From NCBI RefSeq assembly GCF_028369105.1, contig NZ_JAQNDO010000001.1, positions 7,224,501 through 7,288,500 of the forward strand: a stretch of DNA of 64,000 nt, in the 5' to 3' direction. The notes below the pieces were generated by a model. It ran no database searches, had not been told where the DNA came from, and worked only from the letters and a program-made list of their open reading frames with translations. Positions 17,118-26,476 of this stretch are shown piece after piece (position 1 is the stretch's first letter; each line of letters begins with the position of its first letter). The position numbers were made by a program, and so were the translations under genes. The DNA comes from Polyangium mundeleinium. Lineage in GTDB: Bacteria; Myxococcota_A; Polyangia; Polyangiales; Polyangiaceae.

Positions 17118-18968
17118 TTACGGCCTGTATTCGAAGGCTCCGACGTCGTACGGGCCGACCTTGCGGGGCAGCCTGTCGAAGTCGGTGGTGAGGCCCAGGC
17201 TGGACACGTCGGTCCCGGCGTCGACCGCGCTCGACGTCGAGAGGAGGTGATAGTCATCCTTGCCCGCGTTCACGAAGTGGCTCTCGAGGCTGCCCGTGGT
17301 GACGTTGCTCGACGCCTTCCAATCGACGCTGGCGTTGAGCAGGTGGATGGCCTCGGACGCGCGCAGGAGCAGGTTGTTGTGGCAGAGGTTCCCCTGGCTG
17401 TGCGAGTGGTACATGTAGATGCCGTGCGGGCCGTCGTTGACGATCGTGTTGTTGAGAATGCGGAACGGCCCGTTCTTCGCGCCCGCGTCATTGTCCTGGA
17501 TCACCAGGCCCACGTCCGTCGCGGTGATGATGACGTTGTTGGAGACGTCGATGTTGCCCGGGCCCGCGATGAACAGGCCAGCATAAGCGTCGGTGCCGCG
17601 GACGAAGTTGCGGTACACCCGGCCCGACGTCCCGGGGTTGATGTCGAGGGCGCCCGAGTTGTAGGGGCTGTCGCCGGTGGCCCCGGCAATCACGACGTTG
17701 TCGTAGACCTCGGTGTCGTAATCGACCGTGCCGTCGTTGTCCGACCACGCGCTGCCGACCTGGATGCCGTCGGCGCCGGTGCTCTCCACCCGGTTCGCGT
17801 ACACCCGAACCCCGTGCAGCTCGGGCTCGAACTTGCAGTCGTTCTCGCACACGATGGTGCCATTGCCGGCGTTGACGCCGCACTGGGCATTGCCGTTCTC
17901 GACCAGCTCCAGAGCGCCCCAATGCGAGCCGCCGATGTAGAACCCTTCGCCTCCGGTATCGTGCACGTTGTTATGGTGGAGGAAGGTGTTCTCTTGCACG
18001 AAGGACGCGCGGTGCCACTTGCAGCTCACGTTGGTGCGGGCCGCGATTCCCGCGTACGCGGCGCTCTTGACCTCGACGAAGGCGACCTCGATGTCGGACG
18101 ACCCGTCGGTGATCTCGAGGCCGTTCGCGCCCTGGTTGCCCGAGGTGGCAATGGTGATCCCATACGGCTCCGCCGCGGCTCCGACGCCCACGATGCGCAC
18201 GTAGCGTGACTCGAGCACGCCCAGGGCCGCATTGGCGTGGCTGTGCGCGAAGTCGACCCGACCGCCGCAATTCACGAGGGTGACGGGCGCCTCCGGGCTG
18301 CCCTCGAAGCCGCGGATGTTCAGCGTGTCGTAGGCGCCGGCCTGGAGGCAGACCTTCGAGCCTGGCTTGATGTCGAGGAGCTTCTCGTAGTCGGGGGTGC
18401 CGTCGCCGTTCGCGTCGTAAAAGTGCTTGGGGGTCGCGTAGAAGCCGCTCGAGGTCGTGAGGATGAAGTCGCACGTGCCGCCGTCGGCCACGAGCTTGCA
18501 CGCCGTCGGCTCCGGGCCCGTCGTGGCCATGTGGAAGCTCGCCTGGGTCGGCGTGACCTGCCAGTTGCCGGCAGCGTCGCGCCCGATGATCTTCAGCGTG
18601 CGCTTGCCGGCCGCGACGGATGGGATCGAGATCGGCGCCGCCACCGGCTGCTCGTCGCTGAAGGCGCCGTCGTCGATGGCGTAACGGTAGTGGGTGACGT
18701 CGTCGCCGGCGACGCCGGCCGAGAGCGGCACCGCGTCGACATACCAGTACGCCGGCGGGGCCGAAGCGAAGATCGCGGTTGGCGCCTCGTGATCGTCCGA
18801 TGTTCCTCCGTTTCCTCCGCTGCCGTTTCCTCCGCTGCCGTTTCCTCCGCCGCCGTTTCCGGAACCTCCGTCTCCACCTCCGCTCGTTGCATCAGGGTTC
18901 GGAGCGCCGTCGCACCCGACCCCGATGAGCAGTGCCAAACCGATGCTCCACAAAAGGTGTATACGCAT
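17118..18968 (-). CDS. Right-handed beta-helix surface lipoprotein
   Basis: A 616-aa lipoprotein. MRIHLLWSIGLALLIGVGC has lipobox G-V-G-C; GAGG lies 6 nt before ATG 18968, favoured over the upstream ATG 18980. A Gly/Asn/Ser linker follows (coded by GTTTCCTCCGCTGCC-type repeats), then an Ig-like segment. After it comes a long series of parallel-beta-helix coils (e.g. NTFLHHNNVHDTGGEGFYIGG, VYANRVESTGADGIQVG, VSNNVIITATDVGLVI, RILNNTIVNDGPHGIYM). The C-terminal motif (SSAVDAGTDVSSL ... PYDVGAFEY) is typical of choice-of-anchor Q beta-helix proteins. Probably binds or cleaves polysaccharide. No catalytic residues can be assigned. Confidence 0.88.
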   Translation of the reverse strand: MRIHLLWSIGLALLIGVGCDGAPNPDATSGGGDGGSGNGGGGNGSGGNGSGGNGGTSDDHEAPTAIFASAPPAYWYVDAVPLSAGVAGDDVTHYRYAIDDGAFSDEQPVAAPISIPSVAAGKRTLKIIGRDAAGNWQVTPTQASFHMATTGPEPTACKLVADGGTCDFILTTSSGFYATPKHFYDANGDGTPDYEKLLDIKPGSKVCLQAGAYDTLNIRGFEGSPEAPVTLVNCGGRVDFAHSHANAALGVLESRYVRIVGVGAAAEPYGITIATSGNQGANGLEITDGSSDIEVAFVEVKSAAYAGIAARTNVSCKWHRASFVQENTFLHHNNVHDTGGEGFYIGGSHWGALELVENGNAQCGVNAGNGTIVCENDCKFEPELHGVRVYANRVESTGADGIQVGSAWSDNDGTVDYDTEVYDNVVIAGATGDSPYNSGALDINPGTSGRVYRNFVRGTDAYAGLFIAGPGNIDVSNNVIITATDVGLVIQDNDAGAKNGPFRILNNTIVNDGPHGIYMYHSHSQGNLCHNNLLLRASEAIHLLNASVDWKASSNVTTGSLESHFVNAGKDDYHLLSTSSAVDAGTDVSSLGLTTDFDRLPRKVGPYDVGAFEYRP

Positions 18969-19170
18969 TCGAATCCTCATCTTTTCACTCGTCTCCCGCC
19001 GCGGACACGAGCGTACGCCAAGACGTCGCACGATGGGACCTGGCACGAGGCGTCGGCAGGATTGCGTAAATGGATTTTATAAACCGTATCGTCGAGCAAG
19101 CGTGGTGCCCCGCGACGGATTCACGGAATTTTCGAGTAACGTCGCGGTCTACGCCAACCATGAGAAGGTC

Positions 19171-19221
19171 GTAGCGGAAGCGGAAGCGGAAGCGGCAGCG
19201 GAAGCGGAAGCGGAAGCGGAA
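19171..19221. repeat. Hexanucleotide tract (GGAAGC)n between divergent genes
   Basis: Eight near-perfect GGAAGC copies, one of them GGCAGC, lie in the 351-bp divergent region between the beta-helix gene and the AraC gene. No other feature is evident in 18969-19319. Confidence 0.85.
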
Positions 19222-19319
19222 TCTGCTTGTGGCCTTGGCCAGGCGCTCGCTCCGCGATGTCCAGGCGGCCGCACCATCGCGTTGCCTTCGACGGCCGGTA
19301 CGAGCGATCATGGTCGAGC

Positions 19320-20396
19320 ATGATTCCCTCCAAGTCGGGCACGGCGCTCGTGCACCGCCAGCCGATCCCCTCCGCGTTGAAGCACCCGCTTGAGGCCCAT
19401 CGAGGAGCGGCGCCCCTCTTGGTCGTGAAGACCCACCTCAGCACCACCGACCCCGACGAGTTGCTCCCCACCTACGCCCGCCTCTACCCGGGCGCGACGC
19501 TCCGGCCCCTGTCAGGGACCGCCTTCCGGTGTGATTTCGGGGCCACCACGGCCGGGCCCGTGTCGTTCGTGGCGGGGAACTGGGACCTCGGCGGCCGCGT
19601 CGAGGCGGCCGCCCTCGGCGATCGGTACGCGCTGGTGTTCGGAGGGGAAGGCAGCAGCGGCGACGCGGAGGTGGAGATCCGGAGCCGGCGCCTCTCGATC
19701 ACGCCTGGAACGCGGGCCCTGCTCCTCGTTCCCGGGCGGCCGGGGAACATCAGGCTGCCCGTGGGTTCGAAGGGCCGGACCCTCACCATCGAGCAAGCCG
19801 CCCTCGAGGCGCACTTCGCCATGCTCACGGGCCACGCGAGCCGCGGCGCGATCCCGTTCGACCCCGATCTGGATCTCACCACGGGCGGCGGCGCGACGCT
19901 CCACGGGATCGTGCGGCTGCTCCGGGAGGAGATCGAGCGCCCCGCGGTCTCGCCGTTCGTCCGGCCGCACCTCTTCGACGTGCTCCTCACCGCGCTCGTG
20001 ACCATTCCTCGCCACGACGGCCTGCGCCTGCTCGAGCTCCCGCCCCCGCGCGTCGCCCCCGCGGTCGTGCGCCGGGCCGAGGAGTACATCGCGGCGCACG
20101 CCGGCGAGGCGATCCGGCTCTCGGACATCGTCGCCGCGACGGGCGCGCCGGCCCGCTCGCTCCAGGCGGCGTTCCGCGCGTCGCGAGGCATGACGCCGAT
20201 GGAGTTCCTGAAGATTCGGCGGCTCGAGCAGGCGCGCCAGATGCTCCTCGCCCCGCAGCCCGGGACGACCGCGGCGGGCGTCGCCGCCGCGATGGGCTTC
20301 CGCAGCGCGGGGCGGTTCAGCGTCGAGTACAGGAAGCACTTCCGCGAGAGCCCCTCCGAGACGCTCGCGCGCGGCCGCGCCTCCGTCGCGCGCTGA
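19320..20396 (+). CDS. AraC-family transcriptional regulator
   Basis: A 358-aa regulator. The N-terminal ~200 residues match the AraC-binding-like cupin domain (GTAFRCDFGATTAGPVSFVAGNW ... ALVFGGEGSSGDAEV). The C-terminal ~100 residues carry two helix-turn-helix units (IRLSDIVAATGAPARSLQAAF and TTAAGVAAAMGFRSAGRFSVEYRKHFRESPSETL) with the usual family ending. The frame is open to 19227. ATG 19320 was chosen because it begins plausible coding, but no strong ribosome site decides it. Likely target: neighbouring genes or itself. Confidence 0.88.
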   Translation: MIPSKSGTALVHRQPIPSALKHPLEAHRGAAPLLVVKTHLSTTDPDELLPTYARLYPGATLRPLSGTAFRCDFGATTAGPVSFVAGNWDLGGRVEAAALGDRYALVFGGEGSSGDAEVEIRSRRLSITPGTRALLLVPGRPGNIRLPVGSKGRTLTIEQAALEAHFAMLTGHASRGAIPFDPDLDLTTGGGATLHGIVRLLREEIERPAVSPFVRPHLFDVLLTALVTIPRHDGLRLLELPPPRVAPAVVRRAEEYIAAHAGEAIRLSDIVAATGAPARSLQAAFRASRGMTPMEFLKIRRLEQARQMLLAPQPGTTAAGVAAAMGFRSAGRFSVEYRKHFRESPSETLARGRASVAR

Positions 20397-20491
20397 TCAA
20401 AAAACGCAAGGCTGGTCAACAAACGCAACGATCTCGCCCTGGCTCCGGGACGGCTATCGCGGAAATGACGCCTGGGTGTAGATTGCCGTCC

Positions 20492-23350
20492 ATGACACAC
20501 GCGTCCTCCTTGCCGGGACGGAGGTCGTGGCTCCGCCGCGCCTCCGCCGCCGCCGTGTTGCTCTTGCTTGCCGCGTCTTGCGGCCCCGCCGCCCTCCCCG
20601 AAGGCCAGCCTGCGCCGGCCGAGCCTTCCCCGACGCAAGCTTCGCCGCCGTCGTCGAGCGCCGCGATGCCGAGGGACCTGCGCGCGGCGTACATCGCCGC
20701 GGTGCAGGCGAAGGCGCCTGCGGCGTATGCCGCGAGGACGGTTCGTCCGGGGAGCATCGTTGCCGCAAACGAGGCCGCGCGGTTCGTAACGACGATGGAC
20801 CACGCCGGGGCGGTCCTCACGTCGGAGGTCGAGCCGTGGTCGGTCTCGGTGCGGACCGCGGGGCTCGGCTGCGAGGGGGCGGTGGCGCCGGTGTCGGACG
20901 CGGAGCCCGTGGCGGAGGGGAACCGGGTTTCGTACCGGCACGAAGGACTCTCGGCGTGGTACCTGAACGGGCCGCTGGGGCTCGAGCAAGGGTTCGTCGT
21001 CGACGAGGCGCCCGGGTGCGCGGGGACGAAGGTGGTGACGCTCGAGGTCGGCGGCGAGCTTCGCGCGGAGCTCGAGGACGCGGACGGCGACGGGCGCGGA
21101 GAGGTGGTTCGGCTCGTCGATGCCGAGGGCCGGGTCGCGCTCACGTATGCGGATCTGTTCGTCAAGGATGCCAAAGGGAAGGAGCTGCCTGCGTGGCTCT
21201 CGGTGTCGGCAGGGCAGATCGCCGTTCACGTGGATGACGCGGGGGCAGCGTATCCCGTGGAGATCGATCCGCTCGTCGCCATCCAGCGAGCGAAGCTCCT
21301 GGCGAGCGACGGGATCGAGGGCGACCGCTTTGGCTACTCCGTTGCGCTGTCGGGGGACACGGCGATCGTGAGCGCGTACTATGACGATGACAAGGGGGGC
21401 GACTCCGGCTCGGCGTACGTGTTCGTGCGCAGCGGCGGCGCCTGGACCCAGCAGGCGAAGCTCGTGGCAAGCGACGGCGCGTTTGGCGACGGTTTCGGCC
21501 ATTCGGTCTCGCTGTCCGGGGACGCGGTGCTCATCGGTGCGCCCCGGCACGCAAGTCACCGGGGTGCGGCGTACCTGTTCGAGCGCAGCGGCGGCGTATG
21601 GACCGAGGTGATGAAGCTCGCGCCGGGCGACCTCGCGGTGGGGGATAATTTCGGCAGCTCCGTCGCGCTGGAGGGGGACACGGCGCTCGTCGGGGCGCAA
21701 TACGATGACGACCAAGGGATCGACTCGGGTTCGGCCTACGCGTTCGATCTCGCCACCGCGACCCATACGAAGATCCTGGCGAGCGACGGGGAGGCAGGCG
21801 ACAACTTCGGCGCTTCGGTCGCGCTGTCCGGAATCACGGCGCTCATCGGGGCGGACCGGGATGGCGACTCCGGTTTGAATGCTGGCTCGACCTACGTGTT
21901 CCTGCGCAATGGCTCCTTGTGGATCCAGAATACGAAGCTCCTGGCGAGCGACGGTGCAGCAAGCGCCTACTTCGGGAGCTCGGTCGCGCTGTCCGGAGAC
22001 ACGGCGCTCGTCGGGGCAAGCCGAGCTTTTCATAACGGGCTGCAGTCAGGCGCAGCGTACGTGTTCGTGCGCGATGGCTCCTCATGGTCCCAGCAGGCGA
22101 AGCTCGCGGCGAATGACGGCGACCCGGGTGACTTTTTTGGCAGTTCGGTCGCGCTGTCGGGAGACACAGCGCTCGTCGGGGCCCCCGGCTACAACGCCCC
22201 GGGCCTACTGCTCTCCGGCGCGGCGTACGTGTTCGTGCGTAATGGCGGCGCCTGGACCCAGGATACGAAGCTCTTGGCAAGCGACGGCGGCTTCGACTTC
22301 GACCGGTTCGGCATTTCGGTCGCGCTGTCCGGAGACACGGCGCTCATCGGGGCGGATGGCGATACTGTGGAGTTCATCCCCGGCTGGGCCTATGTGTTCG
22401 CACTCCTGCTGAGCAACGGCGAACCGTGCTCGCTTGCATCCGAGTGCGGCAGCGGGTTCTGCGTGGACGGCGTCTGCTGCGACAGCGCTTGCGGCGACGG
22501 CGTCGCCGATTGTCAAGCGTGCAGCATGGCGGCCGGAGCCGCGGTGAACGGGACTTGCGGTCTCCTCGCGGCCGATACGGTGTGCCGAGCCCAGGCGGGT
22601 GACTGCGATGCGGCCGAGGTATGCGACGGCATGAGCGCCGCTTGTCCCGGTGACATGCCGGCGGCACAAGGGACCGAATGCCGCGCATCGGCAGGCGCAT
22701 GCGACGCCGCGGAGGTATGCGACGGCGTGGCGAACGACTGCCCCGCGGACGCGAAGGCTGCGCAAGGGGCCGAATGCCGCGCCTCGGCGGGCGCGTGCGA
22801 CGTGGCGGAGGCTTGCGACGGCGTGGGCGACGCCTGCCCCGACGACGCCATGGCGGCCCCGGGGACCGAGTGCCAGCCAGCCACGGGCGAATGTGATCTC
22901 GCCGCGAGCTGCGATGGTGCCTCGCCGAGCTGCCCGACGAACCCGAACAAGCCCGACGGCACGGCCTGCACCGGCGGCACGTGCCTCGCGGGCGCATGCA
23001 TGGACACGGGAGCGGGAGGAAGCGGCGGCGGTGGCACCGGCGGCGGTGGCACCGGCGGCGGCGGTGGCACCGGCGGCGGTGGCACCGGCGGCGGCGGTGG
23101 GGCCGGCGGCGGTGGCACGGGCGGCGGCGGTGGGGCCGGCGGTGGTGGCACCGGCGGCAACAGCGCGGACGGGTCCCTCATCGTGGGCGGCGGGTGCGGC
23201 TGCGTCGCGGCCGGCACGACCGAACGCGAGGGAGCGGCCACGTGGGCTGCGCTCGGGTTGCTCGGAATGGTCTTCACGCGGCGCCGCCGCCGGAGCAGAC
23301 CCGCCGCCCCGCGCACGACGATCCAGATCTGTTGTCTCAGGTGGTGGTGA
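20492..23350 (+). CDS. FG-GAP propeller protein with Cys-rich repeats and MYXO-CTERM-like tail
   Basis: A 952-aa protein. The signal ends L-A-A-S-C (possible lipobox). At least seven FG-GAP repeats follow (DRFGYSVALSGDTAIV, DNFGSSVALEGDTALV and similar), predicting an integrin-like beta-propeller. Next come Cys-rich repeats (CRASAGACDAAEVCDGVANDC type), then a long Gly/Thr low-complexity stretch coded by GGCGGTGGCACC repeats. The C-terminus has GCGC, a hydrophobic helix (ALGLLGMVF) and RRRRR, the layout of MYXO-CTERM sorting signals that myxosortase is proposed to process. Surface exposed. The presence of both a lipobox and a C-terminal sorting tail is unusual. Confidence 0.88.
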   Translation: MTHASSLPGRRSWLRRASAAAVLLLLAASCGPAALPEGQPAPAEPSPTQASPPSSSAAMPRDLRAAYIAAVQAKAPAAYAARTVRPGSIVAANEAARFVTTMDHAGAVLTSEVEPWSVSVRTAGLGCEGAVAPVSDAEPVAEGNRVSYRHEGLSAWYLNGPLGLEQGFVVDEAPGCAGTKVVTLEVGGELRAELEDADGDGRGEVVRLVDAEGRVALTYADLFVKDAKGKELPAWLSVSAGQIAVHVDDAGAAYPVEIDPLVAIQRAKLLASDGIEGDRFGYSVALSGDTAIVSAYYDDDKGGDSGSAYVFVRSGGAWTQQAKLVASDGAFGDGFGHSVSLSGDAVLIGAPRHASHRGAAYLFERSGGVWTEVMKLAPGDLAVGDNFGSSVALEGDTALVGAQYDDDQGIDSGSAYAFDLATATHTKILASDGEAGDNFGASVALSGITALIGADRDGDSGLNAGSTYVFLRNGSLWIQNTKLLASDGAASAYFGSSVALSGDTALVGASRAFHNGLQSGAAYVFVRDGSSWSQQAKLAANDGDPGDFFGSSVALSGDTALVGAPGYNAPGLLLSGAAYVFVRNGGAWTQDTKLLASDGGFDFDRFGISVALSGDTALIGADGDTVEFIPGWAYVFALLLSNGEPCSLASECGSGFCVDGVCCDSACGDGVADCQACSMAAGAAVNGTCGLLAADTVCRAQAGDCDAAEVCDGMSAACPGDMPAAQGTECRASAGACDAAEVCDGVANDCPADAKAAQGAECRASAGACDVAEACDGVGDACPDDAMAAPGTECQPATGECDLAASCDGASPSCPTNPNKPDGTACTGGTCLAGACMDTGAGGSGGGGTGGGGTGGGGGTGGGGTGGGGGAGGGGTGGGGGAGGGGTGGNSADGSLIVGGGCGCVAAGTTEREGAATWAALGLLGMVFTRRRRRSRPAAPRTTIQICCLRWW

Positions 23351-23423
23351 ATACCCTCCAGGGCGCTTACCCATCGTTGACGTATTGCCGGCGCGTCCAG
23401 ACAGTCCGGTAGAAGGATGCTTC

Positions 23424-25085
23424 ATGATCTCCGCTCGCTCTCTCGTTCTCCGCAGGACCCTCCCTTTCCTCCTGTCGGCGCTCGCCCTCGGCCTCGTCGC
23501 CGGCTGCGACGACAATGGCAGCAGCAGCACCAGCAGCAGCACCAGCAGCAGTACCAGCAGCAGCTCTTCCTCGGGAAGCGGCGGCGCCGGCGGTCAGGAC
23601 GCCGGGTTCCGCCTCTCGGGTTCGCTGTCGTATGAGTACGTGCCGTTCGACGTCGACCTCGAAAAGCTCGATTATGGCAAGATCGAGAAGCGCCCGATCC
23701 GCGGGGCCTCGGTCCGCCTCCTCGACGCCGACACCGACGCCGAGATCGCGAAGACGACCTCCGATGACGAGGGCGCCTACAGCTTCGATTACATGGGCGC
23801 CGCCAAAGTGAAGCTTTGGGTCTACGCCCAGACGGAAGTCCCCTCTTTGACGGTCGAGGACAATACGTCAGGCGACGAGGTCTACGTGATGGAGAGTAAC
23901 ACGGCCGAAAGCGCCGCGGACGCGAAGCTCGACGTCCTCGCCGCCACGGGCTGGGACGGGACCGCGTACACCAAGATCCGCGCCGCCGCCCCGTTCGCCG
24001 TGCTCGATACGGCCTACACCTCGGCGAGGCGCTTCCTCGACGAGGTGTCGCCTCCTCCCGCGTTCCCCCCGCTCAAATTCAACTGGAGCATCGACAATCG
24101 CCCCGAGGACGGGGACAAAGCCCTGGGCCAGGTCGGCACCTCCCATTTTGACGGCGAGGAGCTCTACATCCTCGGCAAGGCGGACGTGGACACCGACGAG
24201 TTCGATTCGCACATCATCGTCCACGAGTGGGGCCACTGGTTCAACAAGACGCTCGGCCGTGCGGATACCATCGGAGGCACCCACAGCAGCAGCGATATCG
24301 AGGACCCGCGGGTCGCCTTCAGCGAAGGGTTCTGCACCGCCTTGAGCGCGATCGTCCTCGACCCGGACACCACCTACACCGACAGCTCCGGGCCCCAGCA
24401 GGCGAGCGGATTCTCGAATGACGTCGAAATGAACAACGACAACGTCGAGTATAACCCGGGTTGGTTCTCGGAGACGACGGTCGAGGGGTTCGTGTATGAT
24501 CTCTATGACGGGCCGAACGAGCCCTTCGACCAGGTCAGCGTGGGCATCAGCGGCATCTACGAGGCGCTCCGGACCCAAAAGGACAAGCCCTCGTTCACGA
24601 CGATCTTCTCGTACGTGGCCTCGCTCAAGGAGAACAACCCGCAATCCGCGCCGGCCATCGACGCGGTCACGTCGTTCTACAACGTAAGCGCCGATTTCGG
24701 CATCGACCCCATCGAGGACGAGTGGGGGACAAACGAGACACATTCCGGCGGCTTCCCCGGGAGCCTGCCGGTCTACAAGGAGGGCGTCGTCGGCAATAGC
24801 TATACCGTGGACCTGACCGGCGACGCAGAATCCAATCGACTCTCCCAGAACGTCTACTTCCGACTGGAAGGCGACGGGATGGCCATCACCGTCACCTCGA
24901 CCAGCCCGAGCGACGTCGACCTTTCGGTGTTCAAGGCCGGCGTCCTCGTCGCGTCCGACGGGAACGCGAGCGGGGAAGAGAGCGTCACCTTTGATTCGGA
25001 GGCAGGGACGATCTACGTGCTCACCGTGCGTGGGTTCAACACCATGCCCGTATCGTACGGGGCCGACATCACCATCTCGCACTGA
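23424..25085 (+). CDS. HEWGH metalloprotease-like lipoprotein
   Basis: A 553-aa protein with AGAAGGA 6 nt before the ATG. The signal (LLSALALGLVAGC) has lipobox V-A-G-C and is followed by a Ser/Thr run coded by AGCAGCACC repeats. A carboxypeptidase-regulatory-like beta domain sits at ~60-150. The catalytic region has IIVHEWGHWFNK (H267, E268, H271) and AFSEGFCTAL about 30 residues on (E301, probable third zinc ligand), which is gluzincin-like. The C-terminal ~100 residues resemble a bacterial pre-peptidase C-terminal domain (SYTVDLTGDAESN ... VDLSVFKAG). Probably a secreted, surface-held protease. It is followed 15 bp later by a small lipoprotein. Confidence 0.85.
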   Translation: MISARSLVLRRTLPFLLSALALGLVAGCDDNGSSSTSSSTSSSTSSSSSSGSGGAGGQDAGFRLSGSLSYEYVPFDVDLEKLDYGKIEKRPIRGASVRLLDADTDAEIAKTTSDDEGAYSFDYMGAAKVKLWVYAQTEVPSLTVEDNTSGDEVYVMESNTAESAADAKLDVLAATGWDGTAYTKIRAAAPFAVLDTAYTSARRFLDEVSPPPAFPPLKFNWSIDNRPEDGDKALGQVGTSHFDGEELYILGKADVDTDEFDSHIIVHEWGHWFNKTLGRADTIGGTHSSSDIEDPRVAFSEGFCTALSAIVLDPDTTYTDSSGPQQASGFSNDVEMNNDNVEYNPGWFSETTVEGFVYDLYDGPNEPFDQVSVGISGIYEALRTQKDKPSFTTIFSYVASLKENNPQSAPAIDAVTSFYNVSADFGIDPIEDEWGTNETHSGGFPGSLPVYKEGVVGNSYTVDLTGDAESNRLSQNVYFRLEGDGMAITVTSTSPSDVDLSVFKAGVLVASDGNASGEESVTFDSEAGTIYVLTVRGFNTMPVSYGADITISH

Positions 25086-25099
25086 AAAAGGAATCGACA

Positions 25100-25666
25100 A
25101 TGAAATACATCAGCATCGTGGGGATGGTCGTTCTTCTCGCGGCAGCGGCGTGCGGGACCGACGGAGCGCGGCCTCCGGCGCCTCCCGTGAGCGCGGGCGG
25201 CTCTTTCGAGGCGGCCTCGGGCGAGCCCCGCGCCGCGGAATCAAGCACGGCCGCGGCCGAGAAGGCTGGCCCGTCCGAGCCCACCGCGAAGCCCTCCGCC
25301 CCCGTGAACGTGACCGCGACGCTCAAGCCTGGCGCGGCCGATCTGGATGTCGTCTTCGGCGCAGACGGCTCGAACATCACCATCGAGGTCTGGGGGGTGG
25401 ACGGGCTGAAGCTCAAGGGAGGAGCGAGCCCGGTCTCGGAGCCGTCCGTGAGAAACGGGCAATCCGTCAAGGTGTCCGTTCTCTACGACGCGGGGGCGAC
25501 CGAGAGCAACCTCGCGATCCGCGTCAGCGGCACCTTCCACGGCCGAGAGCAGGCCAAGGTGCAGTCATTCACGATCAACGTGGGCAGCCAGCCCAAAGGC
25601 GCGCTGGCCGGGGAGAGCAAGGTCGATAAAGACGGTCGGCCGGTCAAGGTGATGAAGTCGCAATAA
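25100..25666 (+). CDS. Small lipoprotein downstream of metalloprotease
   Basis: A 188-aa protein with AAAAAGGA upstream and signal MKYISIVGMVVLLAAAAC. An Ala/Pro/Ser linker is followed by a ~110-residue beta-sandwich-like domain (NVTATLKPGAADLDVVFGAD ... SNITIEVWGVDGLKL ... KVSVLYDAGATESNLAI). The 14-bp gap indicates an operon with the protease, so it may be an inhibitor, chaperone or partner. No family is recognised. Confidence 0.8.
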   Translation: MKYISIVGMVVLLAAAACGTDGARPPAPPVSAGGSFEAASGEPRAAESSTAAAEKAGPSEPTAKPSAPVNVTATLKPGAADLDVVFGADGSNITIEVWGVDGLKLKGGASPVSEPSVRNGQSVKVSVLYDAGATESNLAIRVSGTFHGREQAKVQSFTINVGSQPKGALAGESKVDKDGRPVKVMKSQ

Positions 25667-25683
25667 TTCCTGCCCCAGCCACT

Positions 25684-25705
25684 CTCCCTGTTCCCGCACA
25701 GGGAG
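25684..25705 (+). terminator. Hairpin after the protease operon
   Basis: CTCCCTGT, six-base loop, ACAGGGAG, starting 18 bp after the stop. GC-rich stem without a U-tract. A plausible transcription end. Confidence 0.5.
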
Positions 25706-25786
25706 GGGACGCCTTCGCATCAACTCGCCCTTGAGCTCCCTGAGCCCGCGTCCGCGGTGGAACGGGCCATCGCCAGGTCGCGCGCA

Positions 25787-25809
25787 CGCGTCTCCAAGGC
25801 GCGCGGGCG
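25787..25809. repeat. 23-bp direct repeat, left copy
   Basis: CGCGTCTCCAAGGCGCGCGG plus GCG is identical at 30289-30311. CTTGATCAG/CTTGATC(A/G)G lies within 40 bp of both copies. The two copies bracket the transposase/DinD/HTH island. The rest of 25706-26476 shows no supported gene; a 149-codon frame at 25757 overlaps the repeat and looks non-coding. Confidence 0.65.
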
Positions 25810-26476
25810 GGTCCTGTTCAAACTTGATCAGCCGGTTCGTCCGGGGAACATCGCCCGATCCCCCCGATCGGGCTCTCTGATGTCCTACCCGCGCCTACCT
25901 TGGCGCATCGTCTCGATCAGGTGGCGCGGAGACCTCACCTCATCCAAACGAGGCGGCGACTTGACGCGTTCAATATCTAACGCGACGCGCCTAGGGTCTC
26001 GATTTGCGATCGACGCTTTCGCCTTTCGCGCCCTCTCGCTCTCAGCGAAGAGAATCGCCCTCACGTCAGGTGGAGCTTTCGCGCCCCGAGCACAGATGGC
26101 GAGGAGGTGCAGCCCGACGAGGCCGCGAAGCGAGAGGAGCGGTGAATGCAATGATCGAACGGTCATGATTTACCTCGATGCCTGGAGGCAGTTGAGATCC
26201 AGGTAGTCGCTGGCTTAGCAATATTCACAACGCCGTCCACCGAGCCAGAGGACAGTGTGCGATTTTGCACACATGCCGTGCCCTGGACTGCATCGCCTGT
26301 CTCGCAACGTTGACGCCATTCACCTCACGCTCAGTCCGATCGCGGCCTCCGTTGAAGGGTCCTACCTCGGACAATTCATGTCCTAGGCCATTGCTGAATA
26401 ACCACGAAAACCCGACGAATCGTGGTAGATTCGTCCCATCGAGTGAGCCGCTGAAACGGTCGAGCCGACGACGCGC

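Noticed and set aside
19484..22033. 849-codon minus-strand frame opposite the AraC and FG-GAP genes
   Set aside because: Arg-rich antisense reading without domains. Both plus-strand genes have unmistakable families.
25757..26206. 149-codon plus-strand ORF before the transposase
   Set aside because: No ribosome site, no domain, overlaps the 23-bp repeat; residue use is not protein-like.
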